NCBI RefSeq assembly: GCF_945859705.1
Contig: NC_079135.1
Location: 125,978,551-126,042,550 of the forward strand
DNA: 64,000 nt
Source: Episyrphus balteatus
Taxonomy: Eukaryota > Arthropoda > Insecta > Diptera > Syrphidae
Reading direction: 5' to 3'
A program made the translations under genes and the position numbers. The notes beneath the pieces are model-generated. The model searched no databases, was not told where the DNA came from, and worked only from the letters and a program-made list of their open reading frames with translations. This document shows, one piece after another, positions 10,601 through 22,260 of this stretch (positions are counted from its first letter, which is position 1; each line of letters opens with the position of its first letter).

Positions 10601-11308
10601 TAGAATTTAAGATATATATTTAGATAGTTTTATTTTTTTTTTCTTTTAAATTTATTAATTTATTGTATAATTTTCCTTATTGTTTCAATTTTTTTTTTGT
10701 TTTTGCTTTTTGTTTTAAATTTTAAATTTATTATTCTTTTAATTGTTGTTTATTTTATTTTATATAATTTATATGCACAATAATTCCGTTAACAATACTG
10801 TCTTTTCACAAAATGACACGAGAACATAATTATTATATTATTTATTTTATTATTTAATTTATAATTTTTTTTAAGAGAGAAGGCAAGAAGCGGCTATGCC
10901 GTCCTCTGCCCAGAACAGAACAACGAAAAAAAAATATTTTATAATATTCTGAGAGACAAGTACAATTATTATATTATTTTTTTTGTTGTTTTTTCATTTT
11001 TTTTTTTTAATAATTATTTAGTTTATATTTTTTTAATTTTTTTCTTTTTTTTTTAGAAATTCGCACGAATCAAATGGTTAAAACATTAACATTAAACATT
11101 AATATTGTTTCAGGTAGGTATATCAATACATTTTAAGCATCGTAATTGTAAAGTAATAATTATTATAATTTGTAACATTTTGGATCAAGCAACACCTGTA
11201 TGCTAGATATTTTTTAGAGAGAGAGTGTGTTTTTGGAGACTTGGAGACGACAGGCTGAGGACTGAGTTTTTGTTTGTTATTAATTGTTTGGGAGGAGGGT
11301 TTTGTAAT
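10600..11308 (-). other. EndoA: Probable EndoA 3' untranslated region
   Basis: The sequence directly downstream of the endophilin stop codon is very AT-rich, with long T runs on the plus strand (A runs in the transcript). Several candidate AATAAA-type signals read on the minus strand, so I cannot choose the polyadenylation site. The extent is a guess. Confidence 0.35.
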
Positions 11309-12409
11309 TTAATTTGTATTTGGAAGTGGAACAACAATTTGAACATAAGACTGTGGAAAATAACCGGTACGACCATTAACTGTACCCTCATACCAATTCT
11401 CATCGACACGTTGCAATAATGTAATAATATCATTTTCCTTAAAACCCAATTCGCCGGGATTCTCAGGCTCAAAATCATACAACGCCTGACACGATGGTGG
11501 CTTTTGAATAGTTGGTGTCCTTGCAGGCGACTTAACTGGTGAGGATAATGGCGATGGTTGTCTACCACCTTCCCAAGGTTCACCCTCAACTTCCAAATGC
11601 ATTGGCTTATCATGGTCATCTAAATTCAAATCGTTCAGTGATTTTGGAATAAATTCAATTTTTGGACGATTTTCTGCCTCTTCACGTTTTTGTTGCAGTG
11701 TTTCTTGTAATAATTTGAGCATATCGGCACACTGCGAATGATAATCATATAATGCCTCACAAAAGACAACCAATTGAGACACTGGCTCCGTATCATTATC
11801 GAGTAAATTAAACATACCCATTTGAGCTGCCTGCAAGGATTCTTCAAATTTCTCCTCAGCCCCTCGAATTTCATCGTCTTTGGCTTTTTGACGACGTTTA
11901 CAATCGAAATCTAATCTTCGACCTTGTAATTTCTTTCGATGGTACATTACTTCTTTCAAGTCTTTAGTTTGTAAATGATGCAGTGGCTCGAGGAAGTTTT
12001 GCTTGATATTGTCATCGAGGGAATATTTAACATCGGCCATTTGTTTCAAAGACTCACCAAATTCAACCAATGCACAAGCAAAGATACCATCTTCGCCGAG
12101 CTTTTTGCCATAGGTGAGCATGCAATCGGCTAAAATGCCTTCGGGCTGTGGATAGGTATTACTTTTGGCTTGGCCAGAAAGTTTTGATATACCTTTGACT
12201 GCAGCCATCTTGGCCCGAGCTGTCGGATTTGGCTGCAGAAACTCCTTCGTTCGCAGTTGCAGCTCCTCGACGAGTTCCACTGTGACGTCAGTCTTCCTTT
12301 CCATCTCCATGAAGTCCATGTCTAGTTTGGTGCCTTCAGCACCACCCATTTTCTCTGTTACATACTGGTTGGCTTTGTTTATCTTCTTTTTTAATCCAGC
12401 AAATGCCAT
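11309..12409 (-). CDS. EndoA: Endophilin A
   Basis: Endophilin A senses and induces membrane curvature on endocytic vesicle necks and recruits dynamin and synaptojanin, notably at synapses. This single exon encodes 366 residues, close to the roughly 370 of fly and vertebrate A-type endophilins. The start MAFAGLKKKINKANQYVTEK is the amphipathic H0 helix. The BAR domain runs to about residue 245, with the family block KKLEGRRLDFD-like KKLQGRRLDFDCKRRQ near 160-175. A Pro/Ser-rich linker (PSPLSSPVKSPARTPT) follows. The C-terminal SH3 domain, about 305-360, shows ALYDFEPENPGELGF, the ENWYEG tryptophan and GYFPQSYVQ. There are no frameshifts or internal stops. Noncoding upstream exons may exist beyond 12409. 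NECAP, another endocytic factor, lies downstream on the same strand. Confidence 0.98.
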   Translation of the reverse strand: MAFAGLKKKINKANQYVTEKMGGAEGTKLDMDFMEMERKTDVTVELVEELQLRTKEFLQPNPTARAKMAAVKGISKLSGQAKSNTYPQPEGILADCMLTYGKKLGEDGIFACALVEFGESLKQMADVKYSLDDNIKQNFLEPLHHLQTKDLKEVMYHRKKLQGRRLDFDCKRRQKAKDDEIRGAEEKFEESLQAAQMGMFNLLDNDTEPVSQLVVFCEALYDYHSQCADMLKLLQETLQQKREEAENRPKIEFIPKSLNDLNLDDHDKPMHLEVEGEPWEGGRQPSPLSSPVKSPARTPTIQKPPSCQALYDFEPENPGELGFKENDIITLLQRVDENWYEGTVNGRTGYFPQSYVQIVVPLPNTN

Positions 12410-13502
12410 TTTATTATATTATTAATTTTTTTTTTTGTGTGGTTTGTTGTAGATTATTTGTCTGTTCACTTAAATTGTGTTTTATTTATTAAGGCGAATA
12501 TATTTTCTTAATTATAAATAATTTTTATTTATATATGAATAATCAGATCTACTATATTATATTATACACCTCCAACTCTCTCGCAGTTAGCAGTTTAGGA
12601 TTTTCATTAAAAAAAAATTTTTTTCCGACCGAGTTATCGACACACAATTTTTCACTACCAAGTGAATCGGAGATCAATAAGTAGGGAGATGGCAGAGTAG
12701 ACTACTTGTCGAAAAAAAATTGTCTCACTCTCCCCAATCTCACTCACAATATACAATAATGTTGGTTGGAACTTGGAAGTGATGTTGGTTTATTTTATTT
12801 TGTGGTGTGTATATGTGGTATATCGTCGTCGTAAGGTATTAAATGTGGACGATGTTTTCTTTATAAGGTGGAGCGGAGCTTGGACGACTTTCTATGCTTT
12901 GCCCCCTGCGGCGTACTGTGAAGTGAATCCACGAATGTGACGGAAAAAGAGAATCACTGATTTTGTGTGTTCATTTGCCATGTGCACAATACATTGATAA
13001 AAGTAGAATATCAGAGATTTTTTGAGAATTTTCGAGTGTTGAGAAAAAAAAAAAAGTATTTAGAGGCAAGTAAAAAAGTGGGTGGGTGGGCGAATTTTTA
13101 TTAATATACATTATATTCCCAGTAAAAAGGCAATTTATAGGAGCGTTTTAGTCGTTGTTGTTGGAAAAGTGGATGTATACATCATGATGATGATGATAAA
13201 GAGTTGACTCACATGCAAATAGAAATAGAAGAGTGTGTGACAAGCAAAGGTAAACAAGTGGCATTGAGGAGAAAGCAAGGACGTACGTTAACATTTTTTT
13301 TTTTTCGTTCTGAAGCAAAGCAAGTGATTAGTAGAGAGAAGTGTTCGTGTTTGAGTTCAGTTTTTTTTTTTTATATTGGAAAGCAAATTGGAAGTCTTAG
13401 GCTCGTTCAAGAATCTATCGGATAGGTTATTTTGGGTTTTCCAGAAACTATATTTGTCTTTTCTCTTTCTGATTACACAGAGGATTGTGGGAGAAATTAT
13501 TC
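12410..13502 (-). promoter_or_regulatory. EndoA: EndoA 5' leader and promoter region
   Basis: This stretch lies upstream of the endophilin start codon and has no coding exon. It probably holds the 5' leader and promoter. No TATA box or initiator can be assigned with confidence. Simple-sequence runs include GATGAT repeats near 13185. Confidence 0.35.
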
Positions 13503-13888
13503 ATGTCGTTTTCTATTGACGAATCTCAGAATGAGATTTGTGAATCTGACAGCTGAAAGGGGGGGGGGGGGGGTTGAAGAGGGGAAATAGTGGAAAAATC
13601 TCAGATTTTATGATCTATTTGCGTCTTGAGATTCAAAAAAATGACAAAAAAAATGAATCTGAGTATCAGAAATCTGAATCTGGATTTTTATCAAGATTCA
13701 CGCATACAAACACCCGCACTTTCACACACACTCCTCTGTTTGACATTTGTCTGAACATTTGTTGTTGTTTTATTTTTTTGTACGCTTAGATTTCGTACAC
13801 AATTACAAAACTAGATTTCATATTCTATTTGCAGTGGAAAATCTGAGATTTTTACACAAAAATCTCAAAAGTCAATAGAAAACGACAT
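13503..13888. mobile_element. 386-bp inverted-repeat element
   Basis: The first 18 bases, ATGTCGTTTTCTATTGAC, recur as an exact inverse at the right end. Subterminal 'aatctgagattt'-type motifs occur in both orientations. A poly-G run of about 15 lies at 13559-13574. A diverged relative appears at about 20660-20945, sharing a 'ctgtttgacatttgtctgaa'-like interior and an inverse end 'aatagaaatcgacattag'. No protein is encoded. Confidence 0.7.
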
Positions 13889-14126
13889 TAGTTGTCATGA
13901 GTTGGATTTTTGTTATTTCATGCGCCATAAGAATAAATCTTTCATATAACGGTCATCAGTTCATGTAAAATTTTACATAAGCTTACGATTTTGCACAATT
14001 GAGGACCTAGCATCAAAAAAGGGGACAGGTCCAATTTTTACTTTTTACGGGAAATCTTCAAAATTGATTATTTTACGAATGTATGTATGTATTAAAAAAT
14101 TTGCATATACTCACATGTTTTTATTC

Positions 14127-14360
14127 AAGTCTAGTACGCAAATCAAGCTAGATTTTAGCTCCCATACAAAATTCTCTTTAAATTTTAGCAGAGTTAAGTT
14201 TTAACTAAGGCAAGTTGTGCGCAGATTAAACTAGAAACTCACATATTTGTTTCCACCTGTACATTTTTTATCTATCACAATTTATGACGCAGAAAAAAGT
14301 GAAGAATATCGGAGATAAAAAATTTCAGTTAAAATTTAGTTCGATTTGCGTACAAGGCTT
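14127..14360. mobile_element. Inverted-repeat MITE (TACGC family, copy 1)
   Basis: The left end AAGTCTAGTACGCAAATCAA is the imperfect inverse of the right end, gatttgcgtacaaggctt. Adjacent sequence (agattttagctcccatacaa) matches the hairpin element at 24063-24214, so both belong to one family. It is short and non-coding. Confidence 0.65.
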
Positions 14361-14399
14361 TAACCTTAAAATTAAATAAAATAAAATAAAATGCCACTG

Positions 14400-14932
14400 T
14401 GGTGCGTTCTTTTATTCGACGATGTTAACTATTGTTAACAATAGTTAACTTTCATCGTTCCTAAATGAGAAAAAAGTTACAAAATGTAACATCGTGACGT
14501 CACAACATCGTTCCTAAATCCAATGTTGAAGTGTCAAATAGTTACATTTTGTTACTTTTTTCAACTCAGCTCCTGGACTTGAGTTTCAATGTTAATCTGT
14601 CAAACACAACTAAATGGGGAAGAGAGGGGATGATGTGAGAAGAGAATTTCTTGTTTGTTTCCATATTTGAAATTATTGAATGCATATTTTTGTTTCAATT
14701 TGCTTAGAATTCAATTAAAAAGAATTATTTCAGTACCAAATTAATTTTTTCTTATTTATTCAGTCATAAAATTAATCTCAAAAATTTTTCTTTTGACAGA
14801 TCAACAAAATGTAACATTAGTCGTTCCTAAATCAAAGTTGAAATTTTCTAACAAAATCTAACAAAAACAAATACAACGATTTTCTTTGACACAACAACCA
14901 AAGTTAACTATATTTAATAAAAGAACGGACCA
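14400..14932. mobile_element. Inverted-repeat element with GTTAAC-rich ends
   Basis: The left end TGGTGCGTTCTTTTATT and right end aataaaagaacggacca are inverses with one internal mismatch. Both arms continue into gttaacta motifs; the left has a perfect palindrome, gttaactattgttaacaata. Possible CTG direct repeats flank the ends, but a 3-bp match could be chance. It starts about 40 bp after the preceding MITE. Confidence 0.6.
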
Positions 14933-15309
14933 CTGGGCTCGCACGTATGGTTAAAAATAAAAATTTTCTTTTTTCAAAAAAAAAAGTTGGTATTTTTAAG
15001 ACAATATTATTGAACACATAAAATCGAAATTGCAAAATTCATCGAACCGTTTTCAAAAAATTGATTTTTCAAAAAAAAAAAAAAAATTTCAAATATTTTT
15101 TAAAAATCTAAAATTTGGTTTTTGAAAATTTAAACAGACAAAATTGCGGATCTCACTTTTTTGTCACCATCATTGTAATGTCAATTCTGATTGTTATTTC
15201 GAGGTCGATTTTTTTTTTTCGAATCCTAAACTTGACCTATAGTATAGTACCTACTTACGATTATATCACGAATTCTAAATTTTAAACAAATTTTGCTTTA
15301 TTTTTGGTC

Positions 15310-15480
15310 CAGTAAATTCCTAGTGAGCTAAATTTTGGTATACAGCTTTATAACGACATTGTTATGAAGATGAAAAAAATTGACTTTGATATCGTGCCGG
15401 TTAAAAAAGTTATTGAGGTAAAAAGGTCACGAACATTTCGCAAATATCTCGGAACCTATTGCTTGAAGGTCAATAGACGT
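15310..15480 (+). repeat. Dispersed repeat, uninterrupted copy
   Basis: The segment aattttggtatacagct, then gacattgttatgaagatg, then gtgccgg, then gaggtaaaaaggtca matches, in order, the two halves of a repeat at about 59955-60028 and 60968-61030. The latter copy is split by the Transib-like element. This copy therefore represents the empty site. No coding content. Confidence 0.6.
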
Positions 15481-15901
15481 TGTTATAAAAATTGTTTTTC
15501 GTGAAATTATCTACAAAATATGCCCATAACATTTTTCTGTAACATGAACCATTTTTGGAGTAGAGCGCTGAGAAAGCGACTAGAATGCACTCACATACAA
15601 AATATTATCAAAACCTATATTTTTATTATTTTGTTATGTTTTTTCAATGATAGTTTAGCACCAAATATACATAAAACACATGAAGCATAAAATATAATCA
15701 TTCATTTTTTTTTTTGGGTAGGTTCACTGGGAACTGCGCATGGCCTGTGTTCGCCAACTCATTCACTATTTTACACTTTAATATTTTTTTCTATTCAAAT
15801 TTGCAATAATATTACAATTACCTATTTGCTTCACACGCAGTAATTTCACTTTATAAACAAAATAAAAATAGATGATCCTTCAGTTCTGACAGTTCGAACA
15901 T

Positions 15902-16493
15902 TAGGGTGGGTCAAAAAAAAAATCGAAATTCATTTTTTTTATTTTGTACTCCGAAAAAATCGATTGCTAGACACCTCTAGAATATCATACACCAAAATAT
16001 CATCTTAACTAAACTAAAATTTGATGCCAAGGAATTTTTTGTAGAACGTTTATTTTAACTTTGACCTCGAATACCTTTAGAATGGTTAGATTAATGAAAA
16101 AAGTTAACAAGACCTTTTTTGTGGAGTAATCTGTTTCAATTTGTTACAAAATTAAGAACAAAAAACGATTTTTTAAAGATTTTCTAGATTTTTGGACCTC
16201 AAATATCTATTAAACAGTTAGATAAACAAAAAAAGTGTATAAGATCTTTTTCGTAGAGCGTTCAATTTCCTACAAGAATATGTAAAAAAATTTGATAAAA
16301 GTCAATTAATAAAAAAATAAATTTTTTTTAGTAGAAGCTTGATGTAAAAATGGAAAATTGCGAAGCGGAGGACCTTCCCATTAATATAAAAAGTTCATAT
16401 TTGGTGTGTATATTCTAGAGGTGTCTAGCAATCGATTTTTCGGAGCACAAAATAAAAAAAAAAAAATAATTTAGATTTTTTTGACACACCCTA
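15902..16493. mobile_element. 592-bp inverted-repeat element (TAGGGTGGGTC ends)
   Basis: The ends read TAGGGTGGGTCAAAAAAAA and its inverse, tttttttgacacaccctA. Further in, tcgattgctagacacctcta recurs inverted near 16415. The outermost TA on each side may be the target duplication, suggesting a Tc1/mariner-type MITE. No transposase. Confidence 0.7.
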
Positions 16494-17172
16494 CAGAACA
16501 TGCAATTTCATTTCACGTGAAATTGAAAATTGATTTAAATTCACTTTCGATCGATTGTGGAACATGTGCGAATAAGTAAAAAAAAATATACACAGGTTAA
16601 AAGGTTATATTTTTTTAGAACTTTTCCCTTGAGGAGCTCGAAAAGACATTTTTTATGATATTTATGCTCTGGGGATCACTAGATCGATCCAATACTTAAA
16701 TTTTTTAAATTCAGAAATAATGTGACACTGTTAATTTTATGGAAGAACATTATAAACCTATTCCTAACTTGAAGAATCAAAACGTTTTTAAGCTCCCTTA
16801 TCTCTGTACGGTCCCGCGTTATGGTGTTTGTTTCTATAAAAAGAATCGAATTCTTTCCCTGAGATAGCAGAATAGCCCATAATTATGGAAGAAAATGGAT
16901 TACAGAACATGGGAACTGATGTTTAAATATATAGCATGCTTGACGGGTAAAAAATTTGTTCTACAAAAACAAGTAATGTGAACTGGCTTTAATAGACTAG
17001 AAATAACCTGTTTTCTAAAGCAGATGTCACTTCGATCAAATTAAAAACGATTTTGGAAGTGTCAATCAAAAAAGGAGTCGGCTTCACATCGTGGTGTTTA
17101 TTTTTGTTTTTTTTTTTGTTTATCGTCTAAAAAAATCTCAAAATAAATGAACTTATAAAATAAAAATATAAA
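16494..17172 (+). promoter_or_regulatory. TfIIIA: TFIIIA upstream region
   Basis: No coding exon or bounded repeat was recognised. The part nearest 17173 should contain the TFIIIA promoter and 5' leader. No reliable core promoter motif was found. Confidence 0.3.
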
Positions 17173-20100
17173 ATGCGTCCCGAAAAAAAATATACTTCGG
17201 ACAGCGACTTGGAAAGTGTATTTTCTAACGAAGAAGCCAAAGCAGCAGCTGTTGGAAAATATGTTTGCAAATTTGGATGTGGGCAAACTTTCAAGCGAAT
17301 GGTATACTTGGATCGACATGAATTCAAACACTCAGGGATTGTAAGTTAATTAGTTATTTGTAATATAAAATTAACCACAATATATTTACATTAATTTAGA
17401 GAAAACATAAATGTTTCCATGAAGGATGTAGCAAAACCTATACAAACAGTCAACACTTGAAACGACATCTTAAAGTATTTCATGAAGAAAAACCCGAACA
17501 AATAAAAAATGTTAATTGTCGTTTTGATTTTTGCAATAAGATGTTTGTATCGATTGATAATATGGAAAGACACATTCGGGAAGTTCATGAAAATCCAAAA
17601 GTCTACGAATGCACTCAATGTGGGGATAAATTTACACAGAGACTGAAGTTACGTCGACATGAAGTCAAGCACACAGGAGTTTATCCATACAAGTAAGTAT
17701 TTATCAAAAGGAACCGAAATTGTTCTTATATATTTTAGAATTTGAAAAATAAGAAGTTGTTAACTTTAACTCCATGTAAACAAAGGTTTATTAAATCGCC
17801 AACAATCTGTTGTTGCCACATGTAGTTGCTCTGGAAAAGAACAAAATATTTATTGTTCTTGTAAATCTATTTCATCTTTTTTTGATTTGATTGATGTGCT
17901 GTTCACCACTGTGGTTAGTTGTTCTGGACGAACTGTATCTTCAAAGCTTTCTCGATCCTCTGAACATTTTATCCAAAGTTTTTACTGGCTTGATGGCTAA
18001 AGGCATTTTACAATACCTTTAAATTTTCCGTAGCTGAAAATTTACTCCGCTACTTACCCTTCAATATAACCAACTTTGTATGTTCTACAACTGGAAACCT
18101 TTTTTCTAATCTTTTTACTCTCATAAAAAGGTAGGTAGAGATGGCGGTCAAAGCAAACCGAGCTTGATGGGTCATCAAGCGGTTACGCAGAATGCGCCGT
18201 TTTGATACCAAAACTCATGAAACCTGTGAGTGATAAAGGGATTTATTTGAAATAAAATGTAAATTGGTTTTAAAAAGGGGAAATACAAGTGTTTAGGCAG
18301 TCCTAAATCCACTTTGTTGCATTGAAGAACGAGATTAAGTCTTTGATCTTTGATTCTGAGATGTTATCTATGACATTAAAGAATTCACTCCCCAGAGAAA
18401 GTGCTCTATTTCTAGCGAGGGCAATACATTGGCATAGAAAATGGAAGACCGTTTCTTTTTCTTGCTGGTCCAAACAGCTGCTACAATAAGTATTGTGTGG
18501 TATACCCAACTTTGCTGCATGTTCCCCTATCGGCCAATGTCCTGTGCACACCGCACTGGTTATTACGGCTGTCGATATCTTCCAATGTAATGGAAATTTG
18601 CAAAAATATGTCATCCTCGATCAATAGAGTTATTTACCCTGATTTAAAACATGTTCTCATAAATAACTATTTTAGCGAATGAATCTGAAAAGCAAGAGCA
18701 ACTTATGTCGTCTTCGATTGGTTTCACTCAAAAACTGATTCTGAAATCGAATTTAACAGTTAAAATTTCTTCCACTCAATTCCGAAGTTTTATGTCTGTG
18801 TTGGTGAATAGCCAAATAAAAATTATTTTCGTAAATTTGATTTTACGTTTGAGTTGAGACTTCTGGATTGTTCTGGACGCTTCTGAACGTAAAATCGAAA
18901 ATGAAAATAATTTTTTACGGCTCACCATATAAGAGTTCATCCACAACTCACTGTGTGTAACCTTTGTAATTTGATATCAAAGAAGATACTTTTCATTTTT
19001 TATGAATCTGCCCAATTTATAAAAAAAATAGAATCCTTTACTTTGTAAAGTCAACTCTTACTATGGAGCAAACCTAAAATATTTTAATAGTTAAAAATGT
19101 TGAAAATTGTAATTGAAAAATCAATATGTTACACAAAAATGATTCTTGCTGAGAATAGAATAAATTCGTTCAAGAGTTTTTAGTGCTGAATATGATTTCT
19201 TGCCAAAAAAGTATGCTTCACCTTCAGCCCAAAATGCTCCTTAATCCATTGGTGCATTTCTGAGAAAAGGGTAAAGCAGCTCGGTTTTCAGTTTTTTTTT
19301 TATTTAACTCGAAAACCAAGCCTAACTTTAAAATGTTTCAAAGACACTATTCATATAAAATTAAATTAAGGTGGTTAAAAAATTTTAAAAATTAGTTTTG
19401 ACAAAAATTCTAACCTAAAATGAATGAAAAAAAAGCTAAAAAATTGAAGATTAATTTTTTTACTAAATTAATTGCTATTTGGTACCTGAAATCGGAACGT
19501 TCAAACTCTTCTTCTTCTTCTTCCTTTTTCTCGGCGCTGTTATGATCTTGATGTCGAGGGGATCATAACTATCCCACGTAACTGCTTCACACTAGTGATC
19601 CGCCTGTGGGGTTCGCCGGGTTGACCTCAGAAATCGGCGGCAAGCCTCCCGGTTTTGTATTTTTCCATTTCTAAGGACAACTGAATGCTGGTGGTTTTGC
19701 ATTTGCTTGTACCAGGAGTTTTTAGGCCTACCTTTCTTTCTATTTCGTGTTGGAACGTTGTATGATATTGCTTTTTTGACGGGGTTCTCAGGATCTCTCC
19801 TTTGAACATGGCAATACCAACTGAGTCGGTCGTGTTCAATTTTTTGGGAGATGGTGTTTTTAACATGAAGGCTTCCTCGGATCTTCGTTCAAACGTTCAA
19901 ACTCTGAACTAATAAAATAAAGAAGAGGTGAAATCCTTTACTAATATGTATCTTTAAATAATCTTTTTAAGAAACGACAGAAATGTAACTTTTCAAAAAT
20001 TAGCAGTTTTTCTTTATTAACCGTATCTCGAAAAAAGTCTTCAAAAAGTACAACGAGTTCTTATAGTAGAATTAACCAGCTGTTTCATTTAAAATTAGGT

Positions 20101-21768
20101 TCATGTTCATTGATTTTTATTTTATCTTTTAAAATATTCAGCAACAAAAAACCTTAAAATTGTGTACCAATTTTTAAATACAAACTTAATTGAAAGTGTT
20201 TTTTCAGTTATAATTACTAACAAAAGCAACAGAATATTTTCAATATCCTGCTCCAAAGAAGTTGTTTCATGGTATACAAATTCTTTTGCAATATACAAAC
20301 ACGTCAGGCTGTTATCATTGAAACTAGTAGATTTCAATGGCATGAAAATGTTTTTTTTTTTTTTTTTAAGATTGTGTGGAAAAAACTCAAGTTTAACATT
20401 GAACTAATGTTGATTTCAATAGAAATGCCCAGAATCGTTCTCAATGATTCAAATTTAATCATTGGCTAAATTTTAATTAATTTTGGATCTAACTTCCAAG
20501 GTTTTTTTTTTTAGAATGTGAAAGTAGACTTCTGAGATAAAAATACGAAAATGGTCAACCATGGTCTCCAGGGAGAATAAGCTAAATCATAATATTCTTT
20601 TCTTGGTAATAATGTGAATTTCCATCTACCGCAAAAAATCAATAATTCTTGACCGTCTGTCATTCTATTTGCCGAAAGAGATTTTTTTTTATCCGAGATC
20701 AAATTTTACAGATCTCGATTTTTTAACGAGATTTTTACCTATTTACGCATTCTCCCACACACCGCTGTATTTGACATTTATGTGAATATTTGTTTTTGTA
20801 AATTTTTGACCAGTTATTTTTTATTACATGGAAAAATTACTCACACAGTTACAAATAAAAATAAATCTCTTGACAATTTCTATTTGCTACGGAAGCTCAT
20901 TGGATCTGATACAAAAACTCTGTTTCTAATAGAAATCGACATTAGAATCTTTAACCGTTAAGTCATTTCCTCTGTTCATTTCATTAACTAAAAATGTATT
21001 ATGTACATAAGAACCATATAAGATCCATGCGAATGACTATATTAAGGTGATGAATTTATTACCAACAAACAATTTTGCTGTATTATTGTGCATTATAAAT
21101 AAAATAAACCAAATTCTAATTTCAGTTGCTCCATCTGTTCTAAAGGATTTGTTCAAGAATACTTTCTTACACGCCACATTTGCACGAAAACCTACAAATG
21201 TGATCAATGTGATGTGACCTTTGCAAAATGGTCCGAATTAATTGCCCATCGCAAAGCTTTAAATCACAAAACGCTACATAAGTGCGATCAATGTTCCAAA
21301 GAATTTAAAAGTCAATTTTTCTTGGACGAACATAAGAACTGCCATGAAGATGATAAAGAAGTATTCAAATGTACTTACGAAGACTGCACACGTTTTTATA
21401 CTTACCGTAGGAATCTATTGCAACACATACGAAACGTTCACGAGGGTAAAAAAATTCAATGTACTGTTGAGAATTGCGAAATGACACTATCGAATAAAAG
21501 AGCTTTGGAACATCACATAAAAGTTATTCATAAGAAACAAAATAATGATAAACCTAAAGGTGGGAAAAAGGAACGTGCAAAACGCAAAGATGCTGGCAGG
21601 CGTAAGCAGTCTACACTCTCCAAACTATCGGGTGTTTTTATTGAAAAGGAAATTGATCAAATGATTATGGATGGAGTGGCAGAAGTTGATATCGATTTGC
21701 CAGCATTGGAGGCAGAAATATCAAAAAGTATAGAGACACTGGGCAATAATAGCGCCGAAGATCAGTAA
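17173..21768 (+). CDS. TfIIIA: Transcription factor IIIA, nine C2H2 zinc fingers
   Basis: TFIIIA binds the internal control region of 5S rRNA genes to recruit TFIIIC and RNA polymerase III, and also binds 5S rRNA. Coding exons are 17173-17340, 17400-17692 and 21126-21768; all introns are GT-AG with matching phases and the product is 367 residues. Nine tandem C2H2 fingers are readable. The first spans about 32-53 (CKFGCGQTF), then 61-84, 96-119, 127-147, and one starting at 155 (CSICSKGF); four more follow to about residue 290. The finger count, the mixed CxxC and Cx4C spacing, and the basic Lys/Arg-rich tail (KGGKKERAKRKDAGRRK) fit TFIIIA. The C-terminus is acidic. Finger 5 has an unusual distal part (HICTK). 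Intron 1 is 59 bp; intron 2 is 3433 bp and holds two LINE fragments. Confidence 0.9.
18238..18614 (-). pseudogene. LINE C-terminal fragment (RNase H-region type)
   Basis: An open stretch on the minus strand contains CTGHWPIGEHAAKLGIPHN, then YCSSCLDQQEKETVFHFLCQC and ALARNRALSLGSEFF. This is the C-terminal tail after RNase H of I/LOA/Jockey-group LINEs (TGHxxIGxHAxRLGxPxxxxCRxC...ETxxHLLCxCPAL). It ends in a stop at about 18303 followed by a short AT-rich tail. It is 5'-truncated and lies antisense inside intron 2 of TFIIIA. Confidence 0.8.
19510..19891 (-). mobile_element. 5'-truncated RTE-like LINE with 14-bp target duplication
   Basis: Direct repeats aacgttcaaactct at 19496-19509 and 19892-19905 flank the insert exactly. 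The minus-strand reading gives RLSWYCHVQRRDPENPVKKA, then GRPKNSWYKQM, typical of the C-terminus of RTE-type and related LINE reverse transcriptases. The 3' end is a GAA-type simple repeat (cttcttcttcttcc on the plus strand). It lies antisense in TFIIIA intron 2. A shorter relative lies at 8200-8345. Confidence 0.85.
20660..20945. repeat. Diverged relative of the 13503-13888 element
   Basis: Interior text such as 'acacaccgctgtatttgaca' and the end 'aatagaaatcgacattag' parallel the element at 13503-13888. The left boundary is unclear. It lies within TFIIIA intron 2. Another distant relative may exist near 53280-53400. Confidence 0.4.
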
Positions 21769-22252
21769 TAATTTGTGTTGTATTTTTAAATATGATTCGT
21801 TGATAATATTTATTCCATATGTTAAATATATAAAATATATGTACATGCGTACATAGAATATTCAAAAACAATGTTGACTTAAATGGAGAATTAGACTAAC
21901 AATATTTTTTAAAAATTGCGGAAAAGCTCAACTTTTTTGCAGGCTATTATTTCCGTGTCTTTGTATAATAAGTATTTTTTAATTGAATGGACCTCCGTTT
22001 TTGAAAAAGATCAAAAGAGACATGGCTTGATAGCTAACGTCTCTTAAAAAAATCCACAATTTTTTTTGGTTTAGAAGAGTAAAAAAATGAAAGATCAATT
22101 TGAGGATGTTTCTAAATTTTATTTGCTGAATGTAAAGCAGAAGTGGGAGCGGTGCGGTAGAAAACTGAATCGATTAATGAAAGTTAACGAACGCTGACTG
22201 AATTCTAATCTGTTACTAGATTAAGCAGTGGCATAGGTAGCCCTTTGGATGC
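21769..22252 (+). other. TFIIIA 3' flank
   Basis: AT-rich sequence after the TFIIIA stop codon, containing its 3' untranslated region. No single polyadenylation signal stands out. No other gene was recognised before the hAT element at 22261. Confidence 0.3.
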
Positions 22253-22260
22253 CCTGTATC

